Assembly (NCBI GenBank): GCA_035295125.1
Contig: DATGJP010000076.1
Span: 1-47,805, forward strand
DNA from: JAICMB01 sp035295125
GTDB lineage: Bacteria > Acidobacteriota > Terriglobia > Bryobacterales > Bryobacteraceae
DNA: 47,805 nt
Reading direction: 5' to 3'
Numbering within the stretch: position 1 is the first letter of the stretch; the number at the start of each line of letters is the position of its first letter. The position numbers and the translations under genes are program-made. Positions 23,673 through 33,668 of the stretch are shown here, one piece after another. Under the pieces are notes generated by a model. That model saw only the letters and a list, made by a program, of their open reading frames with translations, was not told the DNA's origin and searched no databases.

Positions 23673-25235
23673 ATGACCAACCTGACGACCACAGGCCCTG
23701 AGCCAACCACTGAACGGCATGGCCCCCATGCGCCATCGCCTCAACCTCCCGTTAAGCCGTCCGGCAAGCCGAAGAAACGCGGAATTATCTGGTTCTTCTT
23801 CCTCCTCATCGTGGCAGGCGTTACGGGCTACGCGGTGTGGAGAGCCTCCAAGCCCGGCCTGATCCCCGCCAATCCGAACCAGTTCAAAGGCGGCGGTCCA
23901 GGCGGCGGTCGCGGCCGAGGCGCCGCTGCCGGTGTTCTCCCTGTCGTGGTGGCTCAGGCCCATGCCGGTCCGGTTCCCCTCAATTTGACCGGGCTCGGCA
24001 GCGTTACGGCGTTCTATACCGTGACTGTGAAGTCGCGCGTCGACGGCCAGTTGATGAAGATCAATTTCCAGGAAGGCGACTTTGTAAAGGAAGGTCAAAT
24101 TCTTGCCGAGATCGATCCGCGCCCGTTCCAGGTCCAACTCGCTCAGGCCGAGGGTACGCTGGCGCATGACCAGGCCCTGCTCGAAAACGCCAAGCTCGAT
24201 CAGAGCCGTTATGACACGCTGCTCGCTCAGGACGCCATTCCGAAACAGCAGTTGGATACGCAAAAGGCCTTAGTGCTGCAGTATGAGGGAAGCATTAAGC
24301 AGGACCAGGCGAATATCGACAATGCGAAGCTGCAGTTGACTTACGCCAAGGTGACGGCGCCTATTACGGGGCGGGTCGGTCTGCGCCTGGTCGATCCCGG
24401 CAACATTGTGCATGCGTCCGACGCCAATGGAATGATCGTGATTACGCAGCTCCAGCCGATCTCGGTGCTGTTCACCATTCCGGAAAAGAATCTTCCGCAG
24501 GTGATGCAGAAGCTGCGTGCCGGCGTGAAGCTGCCGGTGGATGCCTACAACAGCGACAACACGAAGAAGCTCGCTTCGGGCACCTTGCTCACGGTTGACA
24601 ACCAAATCGACAGTACTACCGGTACTGCCAAGTTGAAGGCCGTTTTTGACAACAAGAATTTCGAGTTATACCCGCAACAGTTCGTCAACATCAGCCTGTT
24701 GGTGGACACGCTGCAGAACCAGACTTTAATACCCACGGTTGCCGTTCAGAATGGACAGCAGGGGACGTTCGTCTATACGATCGACGACAATCAGACGGCT
24801 CATCTCCGCCCGGTCCAGGTGTTGCAGTCGGATCAGACGGGGGCCGATATCAAGAGCGGTTTGCAGGTTGGCGAGATGGTGGCGGTGGACGGCGCTGACC
24901 GGCTCCAGGACGGGTCTAAGGTTCGCATCCGGCAACCCGGCGAAGTTGAGCGTGAAGCGGCGGCGGATGCAGCGGCGGCAAAGAGCCGTCATGGACGCCC
25001 CGGTGGGCAGGGAAAAGGTGGTCCGGGCGGCCAAGGCGCTTCGGGGGGCCAAGGTGGTCCCGGTGGCCCAGGCGCGCAAGGCGCTCCAGGAGCCGGACCG
25101 GGTGGAGCGGCAGGTCAGGGCCAGCCGCAAGGCGGCGGGATGCATCAGCCAGGCGGTAAGAGTCAGTTCCCGGGTGAGGGTAAAGGGCAATGGCAGGGAC
25201 GTCCCCATAGTGGTAAAGGGGCCGGCAGTCAGTGA
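23673..25235 (+). CDS. mdtA: RND efflux periplasmic adaptor, MdtA-like, with glycine-rich tail
   Basis: The 520-residue membrane fusion protein has a membrane anchor at about 31-54 (RGIIWFFFLLIVAGVTGYAV), a lipoyl-like domain (VDGQLMKINFQEGDFVKEG, about 122-140), an alpha-hairpin (about 153-215), the TYAKVTAPITGRVG beta-barrel entry, and a membrane-proximal domain to about 430. It bridges the inner-membrane pump and outer-membrane channel. Unlike usual adaptors of about 400 residues it carries an 80-residue Gly/Gln/Pro-rich low-complexity tail (about 440-520) with repeated GGQG, PGG and GAP units. The ATG has only a purine-rich AGAAAAAGA upstream. The next gene's GTG overlaps its TGA. Confidence 0.93.
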   Translation: MTNLTTTGPEPTTERHGPHAPSPQPPVKPSGKPKKRGIIWFFFLLIVAGVTGYAVWRASKPGLIPANPNQFKGGGPGGGRGRGAAAGVLPVVVAQAHAGPVPLNLTGLGSVTAFYTVTVKSRVDGQLMKINFQEGDFVKEGQILAEIDPRPFQVQLAQAEGTLAHDQALLENAKLDQSRYDTLLAQDAIPKQQLDTQKALVLQYEGSIKQDQANIDNAKLQLTYAKVTAPITGRVGLRLVDPGNIVHASDANGMIVITQLQPISVLFTIPEKNLPQVMQKLRAGVKLPVDAYNSDNTKKLASGTLLTVDNQIDSTTGTAKLKAVFDNKNFELYPQQFVNISLLVDTLQNQTLIPTVAVQNGQQGTFVYTIDDNQTAHLRPVQVLQSDQTGADIKSGLQVGEMVAVDGADRLQDGSKVRIRQPGEVEREAAADAAAAKSRHGRPGGQGKGGPGGQGASGGQGGPGGPGAQGAPGAGPGGAAGQGQPQGGGMHQPGGKSQFPGEGKGQWQGRPHSGKGAGSQ

Positions 25236-28200
25236 GTCCATCGAAAATTTTCATTCTGCGGCCTGTAGCGACGTCGCTGATGATGGCTGGGGTTGTGCTC
25301 GTAGGCGTGGTTGCGTACACACAACTGCCCGTCTCGGCACTGCCGCAGGTCGATTATCCGACGATCCAGATTCAGACGTTCTATCCGGGCGCCAGTCCGG
25401 AGGTGATGACATCGTCTGTCACGGCGCCGCTCGAAAAGCAGTTCGGGCAAGTGCCCGGGCTGACGCAGATGACGTCGGTCAGCTCCTACGGCAGTTCGCT
25501 CGTCACGCTGCAATTCTCGCTTGACCTCCCGATTGACGTTGCGGAGCAGGAGGTGCAGGCGGCTATCAATGGCGCCGGCACGTTCCTTCCAAATCTGTTG
25601 CCCAATCCCCCGATTTACAGCAAGACTAATCCCGCCGACGCGCCGGTGCTGACGCTGGCGATCACTTCGAAAACCGTACCGTTGATCGACGTTGAAGATT
25701 ACGCCGAGACACGCATGGCGCAGCGCATTTCGCAGCTCAAAGGCGTTGGTCTGGTGAGCATCAGCGGCGGACAGCGGCGCGCAGTGCGAGTTCAAGCAAA
25801 CCCTACGGCGCTGGCATCTTACGGGCTGAGTCTCGATACATTGCGTACCGCTCTGGCCAGCGCGAATGTCAACCAGGCGAAAGGCAACTTCGACGGCATC
25901 GACCAGGCCTGGACCATTAACGACAACGACCAGCTTCAATCTGGGGACCAGTACAAACCCATCATTATTGCCTATCGCAACGGCGCGCCGGTGCGGTTGT
26001 CCGATGTCGCGACCATCATCGACGGACCGGAGAACACGAAACAGGCCGCCTGGGTGGGCACCGATCCGGCGATTATTTTGAACATCCAACGCCAGCCGGG
26101 CACGAATATCATCGGTGTAGTCGACACGATTCAGGCATTGTTGCCGCAAATCCGGGCGTCGTTGCCGGCGGGCGTCGACGTGAATGTGATCACCGACCGC
26201 ACCATCACGATCCGTGCGTCGGTGAAAGACGTTGAATTCGAACTGATGCTGACCATCGCCCTGGTTGTGATGGTGATCTTCCTGTTCCTTCGCAGCCTTT
26301 CGGCGACCATCATTCCGGGCATCGCGGTGCCTCTTTCGCTGGTCGGCACATTTGGTGTTATGTACCTGCTTGGGTACAGCCTCGACAATCTCTCGCTGAT
26401 GGCGCTCACGATTTCCACGGGATTCGTGGTGGATGACGCCATCGTCATGATTGAAAACATCTCGCGCTATATCGAGATGGGCGACTCGGCGATGCAGGCT
26501 GCGCTCAAGGGGTCGGCCGAAATCGGGTTCACCATCGTGTCGCTGACGGTTTCGCTGATTGCGGTGTTGATACCGCTGCTGTTTATGGCGGATATCGTGG
26601 GCCGCTTGTTCCGTGAGTTCGCGGTGACCCTGGCGGTGACCATCGTGTTTTCAGCGTTTGTGTCGCTGACACTGACACCGATGATGGCGGCTCGAATCCT
26701 GAAGCATAAGCCGGAGCACGAGCAGGGACGGTTGTACCGCTGGTCGGAGTGGTGTTTCGTCAAGACCATCGAGGGGTACGGAAAGATGGTTCGGGTGGTT
26801 CTGCGGAACCAGGCGATCACGCTGCTGGTGGCGGTGGGAACTCTCGTTCTGACCATTTATCTCTACAAAGTGGTGCCCAAAGGATTTTTCCCGGTCCAGG
26901 ACACGGGCGTGATTCTGGGCATTTCCGAGGCGCCACAGGCCATTTCGTTCCCGTCGATGGGCCGCCGCCAGCAGGACCTGGCGAGAGTGATCTTGAAGGA
27001 CCCGGCAGTTGAGAACCTGACGTCGTTTATCGGGATCGACGGCCAGAACTCGACGCTCAACAACGGCCGCATTCAGATTACGTTGAAGCCGCTCGAGGAG
27101 CGCAACGGCGTGTCCGCGATGGATGTCATCCGGCGCCTGCAACCGGAATTGACTGCCGAAGTTCCAGGGATTGCGTTATACATGCAGCCGGTTCAGGACC
27201 TCACGGTTGAGGATCGCATCAGCCGGACACAGTATCAATACTCTCTCGACGCTCCAGACAAAACGCTTCTTGACCAGTGGGTGCCGAAGCTGCAAGCGCG
27301 GCTGCAACAGATTCCCGAAGTGCGCGACGTCGCGAGCGACCTGATGAACAGCGGCGTGGGTTTGCAGGTGGTGATCGACCGCGACACCGCGGGACGTCTT
27401 GGGATTACGCCACAAAACATCGATGATGCGCTCTACGATGCATTCGGCCAGCGCCAGGTGTCGACCATCTTTACGCAGTCGAACCAGTATCACGTGGTTC
27501 TGGAAGCAGGGAAGCAGTGGCAGCAGAACGCCGATGCCTTGAAAGACATCTATGTTCAGATCGGCGCTGCGTCGGCGAACCTGGCTTCGACCATTGCGTT
27601 GGCCGGAACCAATACGGCGTTGACCGGCGCGGCCGTAGTCCAGCAGGCGCCGTTGGCATCCTTTGCCCGCTTTGTGCCGGTTACCGCGCCGATCACCATC
27701 AATCACCAGGCACAGTTTCCGGTTGTGACGCTGTCGTTCAACCTGGCGCCGGGCGCGTCTCTCGGCACCGCGGTGGATCACATCCGGGAGGCGACGAAGG
27801 AGATCGGGCTGCCGGCGAGTGTGGAAGCGACGTTCCAGGGAACAGCGCACGCGTTCGAGTCGTCGCTGGCGAATGAGTCACTGCTGATTCTGGCGGCCAT
27901 CGTGACGGTCTACATTGTGCTCGGCGTTTTGTACGAAAGCTACATTCACCCGATCACGATTCTTTCCACGCTGCCCTCCGCTGGTGTAGGCGCGATTCTG
28001 GCCCTAATGCTGTACCACAAGGATCTCGACGTCATCGCGCTTATAGGCATCATTCTTCTGATCGGCATTGTGAAGAAGAACGCCATCATGATGATCGACT
28101 TCGCGCTGGAGGCGGAGCGCAACGAAGGCAAGACGCCGGAAGAGGCGATTTACCAGGCGTGCCTGCTGCGGTTCCGGCCCATCATGATGACCACCATGGC

Positions 28201-28423
28201 GGCGCTTCTCGGCGCGGTTCCGCTGGCGTTCGGCAGCGGCGTCGGTTCCGAGCTGCGGCAGCCTCTCGGAATCAGCATCATCGGTGGATTGCTGATCAGC
28301 CAGGTTCTGACACTGTTTACGACGCCAGTGGTTTACCTGGCGTTTGATCGCATCGCGAACTGGGTGGCCCGTGTCCGTGGGAAGAGTGTAGTGGACGACT
28401 ACACGCTTCCGGAGTCCATATGA
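25232..28423 (+). CDS. mdtB: RND multidrug efflux permease, MdtB-like
   Basis: The 1063-residue inner-membrane proton-driven pump closely follows Escherichia coli MdtB: FILRPVATSLMM at the start of TM1, LPVSALPQVDYPTIQ, PGASPEVMTSSVTAPLEKQFG, and the TM4 proton-relay pair Asp401-Asp402 in GFVVDDAIVMIENISRY. Two large periplasmic loops and 12 TM helices are evident. MdtB works with MdtC in a heterotrimer (two MdtB, one MdtC) to expel compounds such as bile salts and novobiocin in E. coli; natural substrates here are unknown. It starts with GTG overlapping the adaptor stop (GTGA), with AAAGGGG upstream, and its stop overlaps the next ATG by 4 nt. Confidence 0.95.
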   Translation: MSPSKIFILRPVATSLMMAGVVLVGVVAYTQLPVSALPQVDYPTIQIQTFYPGASPEVMTSSVTAPLEKQFGQVPGLTQMTSVSSYGSSLVTLQFSLDLPIDVAEQEVQAAINGAGTFLPNLLPNPPIYSKTNPADAPVLTLAITSKTVPLIDVEDYAETRMAQRISQLKGVGLVSISGGQRRAVRVQANPTALASYGLSLDTLRTALASANVNQAKGNFDGIDQAWTINDNDQLQSGDQYKPIIIAYRNGAPVRLSDVATIIDGPENTKQAAWVGTDPAIILNIQRQPGTNIIGVVDTIQALLPQIRASLPAGVDVNVITDRTITIRASVKDVEFELMLTIALVVMVIFLFLRSLSATIIPGIAVPLSLVGTFGVMYLLGYSLDNLSLMALTISTGFVVDDAIVMIENISRYIEMGDSAMQAALKGSAEIGFTIVSLTVSLIAVLIPLLFMADIVGRLFREFAVTLAVTIVFSAFVSLTLTPMMAARILKHKPEHEQGRLYRWSEWCFVKTIEGYGKMVRVVLRNQAITLLVAVGTLVLTIYLYKVVPKGFFPVQDTGVILGISEAPQAISFPSMGRRQQDLARVILKDPAVENLTSFIGIDGQNSTLNNGRIQITLKPLEERNGVSAMDVIRRLQPELTAEVPGIALYMQPVQDLTVEDRISRTQYQYSLDAPDKTLLDQWVPKLQARLQQIPEVRDVASDLMNSGVGLQVVIDRDTAGRLGITPQNIDDALYDAFGQRQVSTIFTQSNQYHVVLEAGKQWQQNADALKDIYVQIGAASANLASTIALAGTNTALTGAAVVQQAPLASFARFVPVTAPITINHQAQFPVVTLSFNLAPGASLGTAVDHIREATKEIGLPASVEATFQGTAHAFESSLANESLLILAAIVTVYIVLGVLYESYIHPITILSTLPSAGVGAILALMLYHKDLDVIALIGIILLIGIVKKNAIMMIDFALEAERNEGKTPEEAIYQACLLRFRPIMMTTMAALLGAVPLAFGSGVGSELRQPLGISIIGGLLISQVLTLFTTPVVYLAFDRIANWVARVRGKSVVDDYTLPESI

Positions 28424-31400
28424 GCATTTCGGCTCCGTTCATCCACCGGCCGGTTGCGACAACGCTGTTGACAATCGGGGTGGTGCTGGCGGGCGGCGTG
28501 GCTTATACGCTACTGCCTGTAGCGCCGCTGCCGCAGGTCGATTATCCGACCATCTTCGTCAGCGCTGGACTTCCCGGAGGCAGCCCGGAAGTGATGGCGG
28601 CTTCCGTGGCGACGCCTCTCGAGAAGACGTTCACACGAATTGCGGGCGTCACCGAGATGACGTCTTACAGTTCGGTTGGGTCGGCGGTCGTCATTCTGCA
28701 GTTCGACCTGAATCGCGATATTAATGCCGCTGCGCGAGACGTGCAGGCGGCCATTAACGCATCGTTGGGAAATTTGCCCGCGAATTTGCCGGTGCGTCCG
28801 CGCTATCGCAAGGTGAATCCCTCCGACGCCCCGATTCTGATCCTGTCGATGACCTCGGACGTGGTGCCGAAGCCCAAACTGTACGACCTGGCGTCGTCCG
28901 TTTTTGCCCAGAAGCTGTCGCAGTTGCCCGGCGTCGGATCCGTGAACGTGGGAGGCAGCGCGCTGCCCGCGGTTCGTGTTGAAGTGAATCCGCAGCCGGT
29001 ATCCAAATACAACGTCGGACTCGACCAGATCGGCTCTTTTCTCCAGGGAGCCAACGCCAACAAGCCGCAAGGCGAGATTTCAGACGACCAGATTGCCACC
29101 CGTTTGTCCGCCACCGATCAACTGCTCGAGGCCAAGGACTATCAAAACCTGATTGTCGTGTACCGCAATGGAGCGCCGGTCCGCTTGTCCGACCTGGGGC
29201 GCGTGGTCGACGGAACCGAAGACATCCGGAACATGGGGTTGTCTAACGGAAAGCCCGCCGTGCTCATCCAGATCAGCCGCCAGCCGAACGCGAATATCAT
29301 CGACACAGTGGATCGCATCAAGGCGCTGCTTCCCGAATTTCGCGCCTCATTACCCCCGAACGTGCAACTGAACGTCGACACGGACCGCACCCTGACCATT
29401 CGCTCGTCGGTTGAGGATGCCCAGCGCAACATGATCATATCCGTTTCCCTGGTGATCCTGGTCGTGTTCTTTTTCTTGCGCAACATTTGGGCGACCATCA
29501 TTCCGAGCGTTTCGGTTCCAGTCTCGCTGATCGGGGCTTTCGGCATCATGTACCTGGCCGGGTACACGCTCGACAATCTCTCGCTGATGGGACTTGCCAT
29601 TGCGACCGGATTCGTTGTGGACGACGCCATCGTCGTGATCGAAAACATCACGCGGCATATCGAGGATGGTATGGAGCCGATGAAGGCGGCATTGCGCGGC
29701 GCCGAAGAGATCGGATTCACGGTCCTGTCGATGAGCATTTCGCTCATCGCGGTGTTCATTCCGATCTTAATGATGGGCGGCATCGTGGGACGGCTCTTCC
29801 GCGAATTCGCCGTGGTTCTGTCGGTATCGATCTTCATGTCGTTGTTGGTATCCCTGACGACAACGCCCATGATGTGCGCGCGCCTGCTGAAGGTGAAGCA
29901 TGAGCACGGCCGGTTTTATAACACGACCGAGAAGTTTTTCCAGTGGATCATTTCGACCTATGCGTCGGCTTTGCAGGTGGTGCTGAACCGCACAGTCCCG
30001 GTGATGATTGTAATGGCGATAACGATGGGCGTGAGTGTCTATCTGTACGTCAAGATTCCCAAAGGCTTCTTCCCGCAGCAGGATACCGGCCGTTTACAGG
30101 GAAACATCCAGGGTCAGCAGCACATCTCATATCAGTCGCTGGTGGAAAAGGTCAAATGGTTTGAGGAACAGGTCAGAAAAGATCCGGCGGTGGAAACGGT
30201 CAACGTGACGGCCGGCTCGAATGCGGGCGGCCGCGGCGGCGGCAACAATGCCAACATGAACGTGCAGCTCAAGCCTGCTAATGAGCGCGGTGGGCTCACT
30301 TCGGACCAGGTGATTGGCCGTATACGTCAGAAAACTCAGGGAATGCCGGGCGCAATCCTGTTCCTGCAGAACTCCCAGGACATCCGCGTCGGCGGGCGGC
30401 AGGCCAATGCGCAGTATCAGTACACGCTCCAGACTCCGGACCTGCAACTTCTTGCGCAGTGGGGTCCGCGCGTGTTGGCCCGGCTGCAGCGGCTACCGGA
30501 ACTGGTGGATGTCAGCTCCGATCAGCAGAATTCGGGACTCTCGTCGAACGTTGTGATCGACCGCGATACGGCTTCGCGGCTGGGCCTTACGGCGCAGGCT
30601 GTGGACAGCGCGCTTTACGACGCGTTCGGGCAGCGGCAGGTATCCACCATATACAAGTCGATCAATCAGTATCACGTAGTGCTGGCGCTGGAGCAGCAAT
30701 GGTGGGAAAGCCCCGCGTTTCTCGATCAAATTTACGTACAGACGCCTCGCGGCGTTTCGATTCCGTTGTCGACGTTCGCGCATTTCACAGAGGGAATTAC
30801 GCCGTTATCGCTGCCGCACCAGGGCCAATTCCCATCCACGACGATTTCGTTCAATCTGCCGGATGGCGTGTCGTTGAGCGACGCTACGAACGCAATCGCC
30901 AAGGCAGAGCTCGATATCGGCATGCCCGCAAGCATCACCGGAAAATTCGCGGGGACGGCCCAGGCATTCCAGGCGTCGCTGAACAATCAGCCGATCCTGA
31001 TCGGCACAGCGCTGCTGGCTGTCTACATCATTTTGGGCATGCTGTACGAAAGCCTGATTCATCCATTGACCATCATTTCGACGTTGCCCTCCGCCGGCGT
31101 CGGCGCGCTCATCGCACTCGTGCTGTTCCGGACGGAACTGACCATTGTGGCGCTGATCGGAATCATTCTTTTGATCGGCATTGTGAAGAAGAATGCGATT
31201 ATGATGATCGATTTTGCCCTGGCCGCCGAGCGGAATGAAGGGCTGAATCCGCGCGACGCTATCTTCCAGGCTTGCCTGCTTCGATTCCGGCCGATCATGA
31301 TGACCACCGCCTGTGCGTTGTTGGGCGGCGTTCCGCTGGCTCTCGGTTTGGGTTCCGGATCGGAGTTGCGGCGTCCACTTGGTATCACCATCGTCGGCGG

Positions 31401-31554
31401 CCTGCTGGTCAGCCAGATGCTGACTTTGTTTACTACGCCCGTGATCTATTTATCGCTCGATCGTTTGCGTTTGCGTTTCAGCCGGCCGCAGCCAGGGTTT
31501 AAGAACCGGCCAGGATTGCTCATTCCCGGTGGGGCAGTGGAGAGTGGCGACTGA
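28420..31554 (+). CDS. mdtC: RND multidrug efflux permease, MdtC-like
   Basis: The 1044-residue second pump subunit matches MdtC features: RPVATTLLTIGVVLAGG in TM1, LPVAPLPQVDYPTI, SVATPLEKTFTRIAGVTEMT, DINAAARDVQAAINASLGNL and the relay pair Asp401-Asp402 (GFVVDDAIVVIENITRH). The two adjacent permease genes overlap by ATGA, which suits a fixed subunit ratio in a heterotrimer. It shares many segments with the upstream permease (KKNAIMMIDFAL, the CLLRFRPIMMTT stretch), as expected of an old duplication. No MdtD transporter or BaeSR regulator follows. The stop overlaps the next start (TGATG). Confidence 0.95.
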   Translation: MSISAPFIHRPVATTLLTIGVVLAGGVAYTLLPVAPLPQVDYPTIFVSAGLPGGSPEVMAASVATPLEKTFTRIAGVTEMTSYSSVGSAVVILQFDLNRDINAAARDVQAAINASLGNLPANLPVRPRYRKVNPSDAPILILSMTSDVVPKPKLYDLASSVFAQKLSQLPGVGSVNVGGSALPAVRVEVNPQPVSKYNVGLDQIGSFLQGANANKPQGEISDDQIATRLSATDQLLEAKDYQNLIVVYRNGAPVRLSDLGRVVDGTEDIRNMGLSNGKPAVLIQISRQPNANIIDTVDRIKALLPEFRASLPPNVQLNVDTDRTLTIRSSVEDAQRNMIISVSLVILVVFFFLRNIWATIIPSVSVPVSLIGAFGIMYLAGYTLDNLSLMGLAIATGFVVDDAIVVIENITRHIEDGMEPMKAALRGAEEIGFTVLSMSISLIAVFIPILMMGGIVGRLFREFAVVLSVSIFMSLLVSLTTTPMMCARLLKVKHEHGRFYNTTEKFFQWIISTYASALQVVLNRTVPVMIVMAITMGVSVYLYVKIPKGFFPQQDTGRLQGNIQGQQHISYQSLVEKVKWFEEQVRKDPAVETVNVTAGSNAGGRGGGNNANMNVQLKPANERGGLTSDQVIGRIRQKTQGMPGAILFLQNSQDIRVGGRQANAQYQYTLQTPDLQLLAQWGPRVLARLQRLPELVDVSSDQQNSGLSSNVVIDRDTASRLGLTAQAVDSALYDAFGQRQVSTIYKSINQYHVVLALEQQWWESPAFLDQIYVQTPRGVSIPLSTFAHFTEGITPLSLPHQGQFPSTTISFNLPDGVSLSDATNAIAKAELDIGMPASITGKFAGTAQAFQASLNNQPILIGTALLAVYIILGMLYESLIHPLTIISTLPSAGVGALIALVLFRTELTIVALIGIILLIGIVKKNAIMMIDFALAAERNEGLNPRDAIFQACLLRFRPIMMTTACALLGGVPLALGLGSGSELRRPLGITIVGGLLVSQMLTLFTTPVIYLSLDRLRLRFSRPQPGFKNRPGLLIPGGAVESGD

Positions 31555-33092
31555 TGAGATTGGTTAAACGCGTTTGGGAAGATGACCGGTTGGCAACGCG
31601 CCGCAGGCTGGCAGCCTGCATCACGATGTGCATCGTCGCCTCCGGTTGTGCTGTGGGACCGAAGTATCAGCGCCCGCTACCGGCCACGCCTCCAACACCG
31701 ACCTTCAAGGAGATGACGGGCAACGATCAGTGGAAGATGGCGACTCCCAGCGACGAACTGATGAAGGGCAAGTGGTGGGAGATCTTCGGCGAGCCCGAAC
31801 TGAACCGGCTCGAGGAGATGATCAGCATCAACAATCAGAACGTGAAGCAGGCGGAAGCGCAGTTTCGCCAGGCTCGCGCCCTGGTATCGCTCAATCACGC
31901 CAATTACTATCCGATCATCGGCGTGAATCCTTCCATTACACAAAGCGATAGTGGAAAGAACAGCGGACGCGGCACGGGAGGCACCTCGCAATCCTTCTCG
32001 ATACCGGGAACCGTAAGCTGGGAACCGGACCTATGGGGACGCGTGCGGCTCGCAGTGGAAAACGCGTCCGATAATGCGCAGGTCAGCGCTGCGGATCTCG
32101 AAAACGTACGGCTCAGCGCGCAGGCTTTGCTGGCCCAGGATTTCTTTGCGCTCTCGGCGAACGATATGCAGCAGGCGATTCTCAAAGACGAGATCGATGC
32201 GTATCAGAAAAATCTGCAGTTGACCATTAACCGCTATAACGGCGGCGTGGCTTCGAAGAGCGACGTCACGCTGGCGCAGACCTCGCTCGCGAACGCCCAA
32301 GCGCAGAGCACCGACCTGCGAATCGCGCGCGCGCAAGATGAGCATGCCATTGCGGTCTTGACGGGCCAGGCGCCCGCGACGTTCGAGGTTGCGGCCAGCT
32401 CGATCAAGGGTCCTCCGCCGCCGATTCCGATGTCGCTGCCGTCGGCGCTGCTGGAGCGGCGTCCTGATATCGCGGCGAACGAACGGCTGGTAGCCGCGGC
32501 CAATGCGAACATCGGCATTGCGCAAACGGCGTACTATCCGACCTTGACTCTGTCGGCAGCGCCGGGTTTGGTTAGCACAAGCCTGGCAAGCTTGTTCACC
32601 TGGGGTAGCCGGGTTTGGTCTGCCGGTCCGAGTCTTTCGCAGACCTTGTTCGACTTCGGGCGCCGCAATGCACAAGTGCAGGGCGCGCAGGCGTCGTACG
32701 ATGCGACCGTGGCCGCATACCGGCAGTCCGTACTGGCCGCTTTTCAGGAAGTCGAGGACGACCTCGCGTCGCTGCGTTACCTGTCCGAGGAAGCTGTCCA
32801 GCAGCACGACGCCGTGGTTGCGGCGCAGCAGTCCCTTGTGCTGGAGCTGGCGCGCTACCGGGCGGGAACGGACTCATATCTGAACGTAATCACGACACAA
32901 ACGATCGAACTGGGTGATCGCATCCAGGCGGTCACCATCCTGGAGCGACGCATGCTGGCCGCGGTCGACCTTGTGAAAGCTTTGGGTGGCGGATGGGATG
33001 CTTCCGCGCTTCCCTCGCATGAACAATTGCGTTCGGCGGAATTGGCGGATCCGGCCAATACGCAGAAGGTTGCGCAGCCGGTCATCAAGTAG
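31554..33092 (+). CDS. Outer-membrane efflux lipoprotein (NodT/OprM family)
   Basis: The 512-residue outer-membrane factor has a lipoprotein signal with lipobox VASGC and acylated Cys32, followed by AVGPKYQRP, the standard start of this family. Two OEP repeats of coiled-coil and beta segments follow: VSWEPDLWGRVRLAVENA and SLSQTLFDFGRRNAQVQGAQASYDATVAAYRQSVL. It forms the trimeric exit duct for the MdtABC-type pump. Its ATG overlaps the MdtC stop, so all four pump parts lie on one transcript. E. coli mdtABC lacks a linked channel gene and uses TolC; the dedicated channel is common in other phyla. The sigma factor gene begins 12 nt after its stop. Confidence 0.95.
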   Translation: MRLVKRVWEDDRLATRRRLAACITMCIVASGCAVGPKYQRPLPATPPTPTFKEMTGNDQWKMATPSDELMKGKWWEIFGEPELNRLEEMISINNQNVKQAEAQFRQARALVSLNHANYYPIIGVNPSITQSDSGKNSGRGTGGTSQSFSIPGTVSWEPDLWGRVRLAVENASDNAQVSAADLENVRLSAQALLAQDFFALSANDMQQAILKDEIDAYQKNLQLTINRYNGGVASKSDVTLAQTSLANAQAQSTDLRIARAQDEHAIAVLTGQAPATFEVAASSIKGPPPPIPMSLPSALLERRPDIAANERLVAAANANIGIAQTAYYPTLTLSAAPGLVSTSLASLFTWGSRVWSAGPSLSQTLFDFGRRNAQVQGAQASYDATVAAYRQSVLAAFQEVEDDLASLRYLSEEAVQQHDAVVAAQQSLVLELARYRAGTDSYLNVITTQTIELGDRIQAVTILERRMLAAVDLVKALGGGWDASALPSHEQLRSAELADPANTQKVAQPVIK

Positions 33093-33104
33093 CTGCAAGC
33101 CGGT

Positions 33105-33656
33105 GTGGCTGACAAGTCCGACATAACGGGGCTGCTTTCGGCGGCGAAACGCGGCGAATCCGAGGCCGAGGCGAAGCTTTTCGCGCTTCTGTATCCCGAT
33201 CTGCGACAGATTGCGCACGCACGTCTGCGCCAGTCCAAACCTTACACACTTCTGGATACTACGGCCCTGGTGCACGAGGCCTATCTGCGGCTTCATCGCG
33301 CCGGGTACGTTCAGGTGGCGGATCGGTCGCATTTCCTTGCTTATGCGGCTCGCACGATGCGGTCCATTGTCGTTGACCTGGTGCGTAAGCGGGGCATGGC
33401 AAGACAGGAAATCAGAGACGCGAATGATCTGCCGGATCGTGGGGCGCTGCCTGAGGGCGAGAAGGAGATCCTGCGAGTGGATCACGCGCTGCAGGAACTG
33501 GCATTGGTAAGTGAGCGCCTCGTGAAGGTGGTCGAAATGCGGTATTTCGCCGGTATGAACGAGGCGGAGATCGCGGAAGCACTCTCTCTGACGGAGCGGA
33601 CGGTCCGGCGCGACTGGCAAAAGGCTCGTATCCTTCTGGCGGCGGCGCTAAAATAG
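33105..33656 (+). CDS. ECF-type RNA polymerase sigma factor (TIGR02999-like)
   Basis: The 183-residue sigma factor has region 2 at about 20-95 (LFALLYPDLRQIAHARLR, ALVHEAYLRLHRAG, FLAYAARTMRSIVVD) and region 4 at about 125-180 (EMRYFAGMNEAEIAEALSLT then TVRRDWQKAR). This is the group common in acidobacteria and planctomycetes and frequently encoded next to Ser/Thr kinases, as here. No anti-sigma factor is nearby, so activity may be controlled by phosphorylation. A GTG start is used, without a strong ribosome binding site. It lies 12 nt after the channel gene and 12 nt before the kinase gene. Confidence 0.93.
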   Translation: MADKSDITGLLSAAKRGESEAEAKLFALLYPDLRQIAHARLRQSKPYTLLDTTALVHEAYLRLHRAGYVQVADRSHFLAYAARTMRSIVVDLVRKRGMARQEIRDANDLPDRGALPEGEKEILRVDHALQELALVSERLVKVVEMRYFAGMNEAEIAEALSLTERTVRRDWQKARILLAAALK

Positions 33657-33668
33657 TCCAACGCCAAA

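Noticed and set aside
24990..25232. Gly-rich tail considered as a frameshift artefact
   Set aside because: The frame stays open to a stop that overlaps the next start in the usual way, so it is probably real coding sequence.
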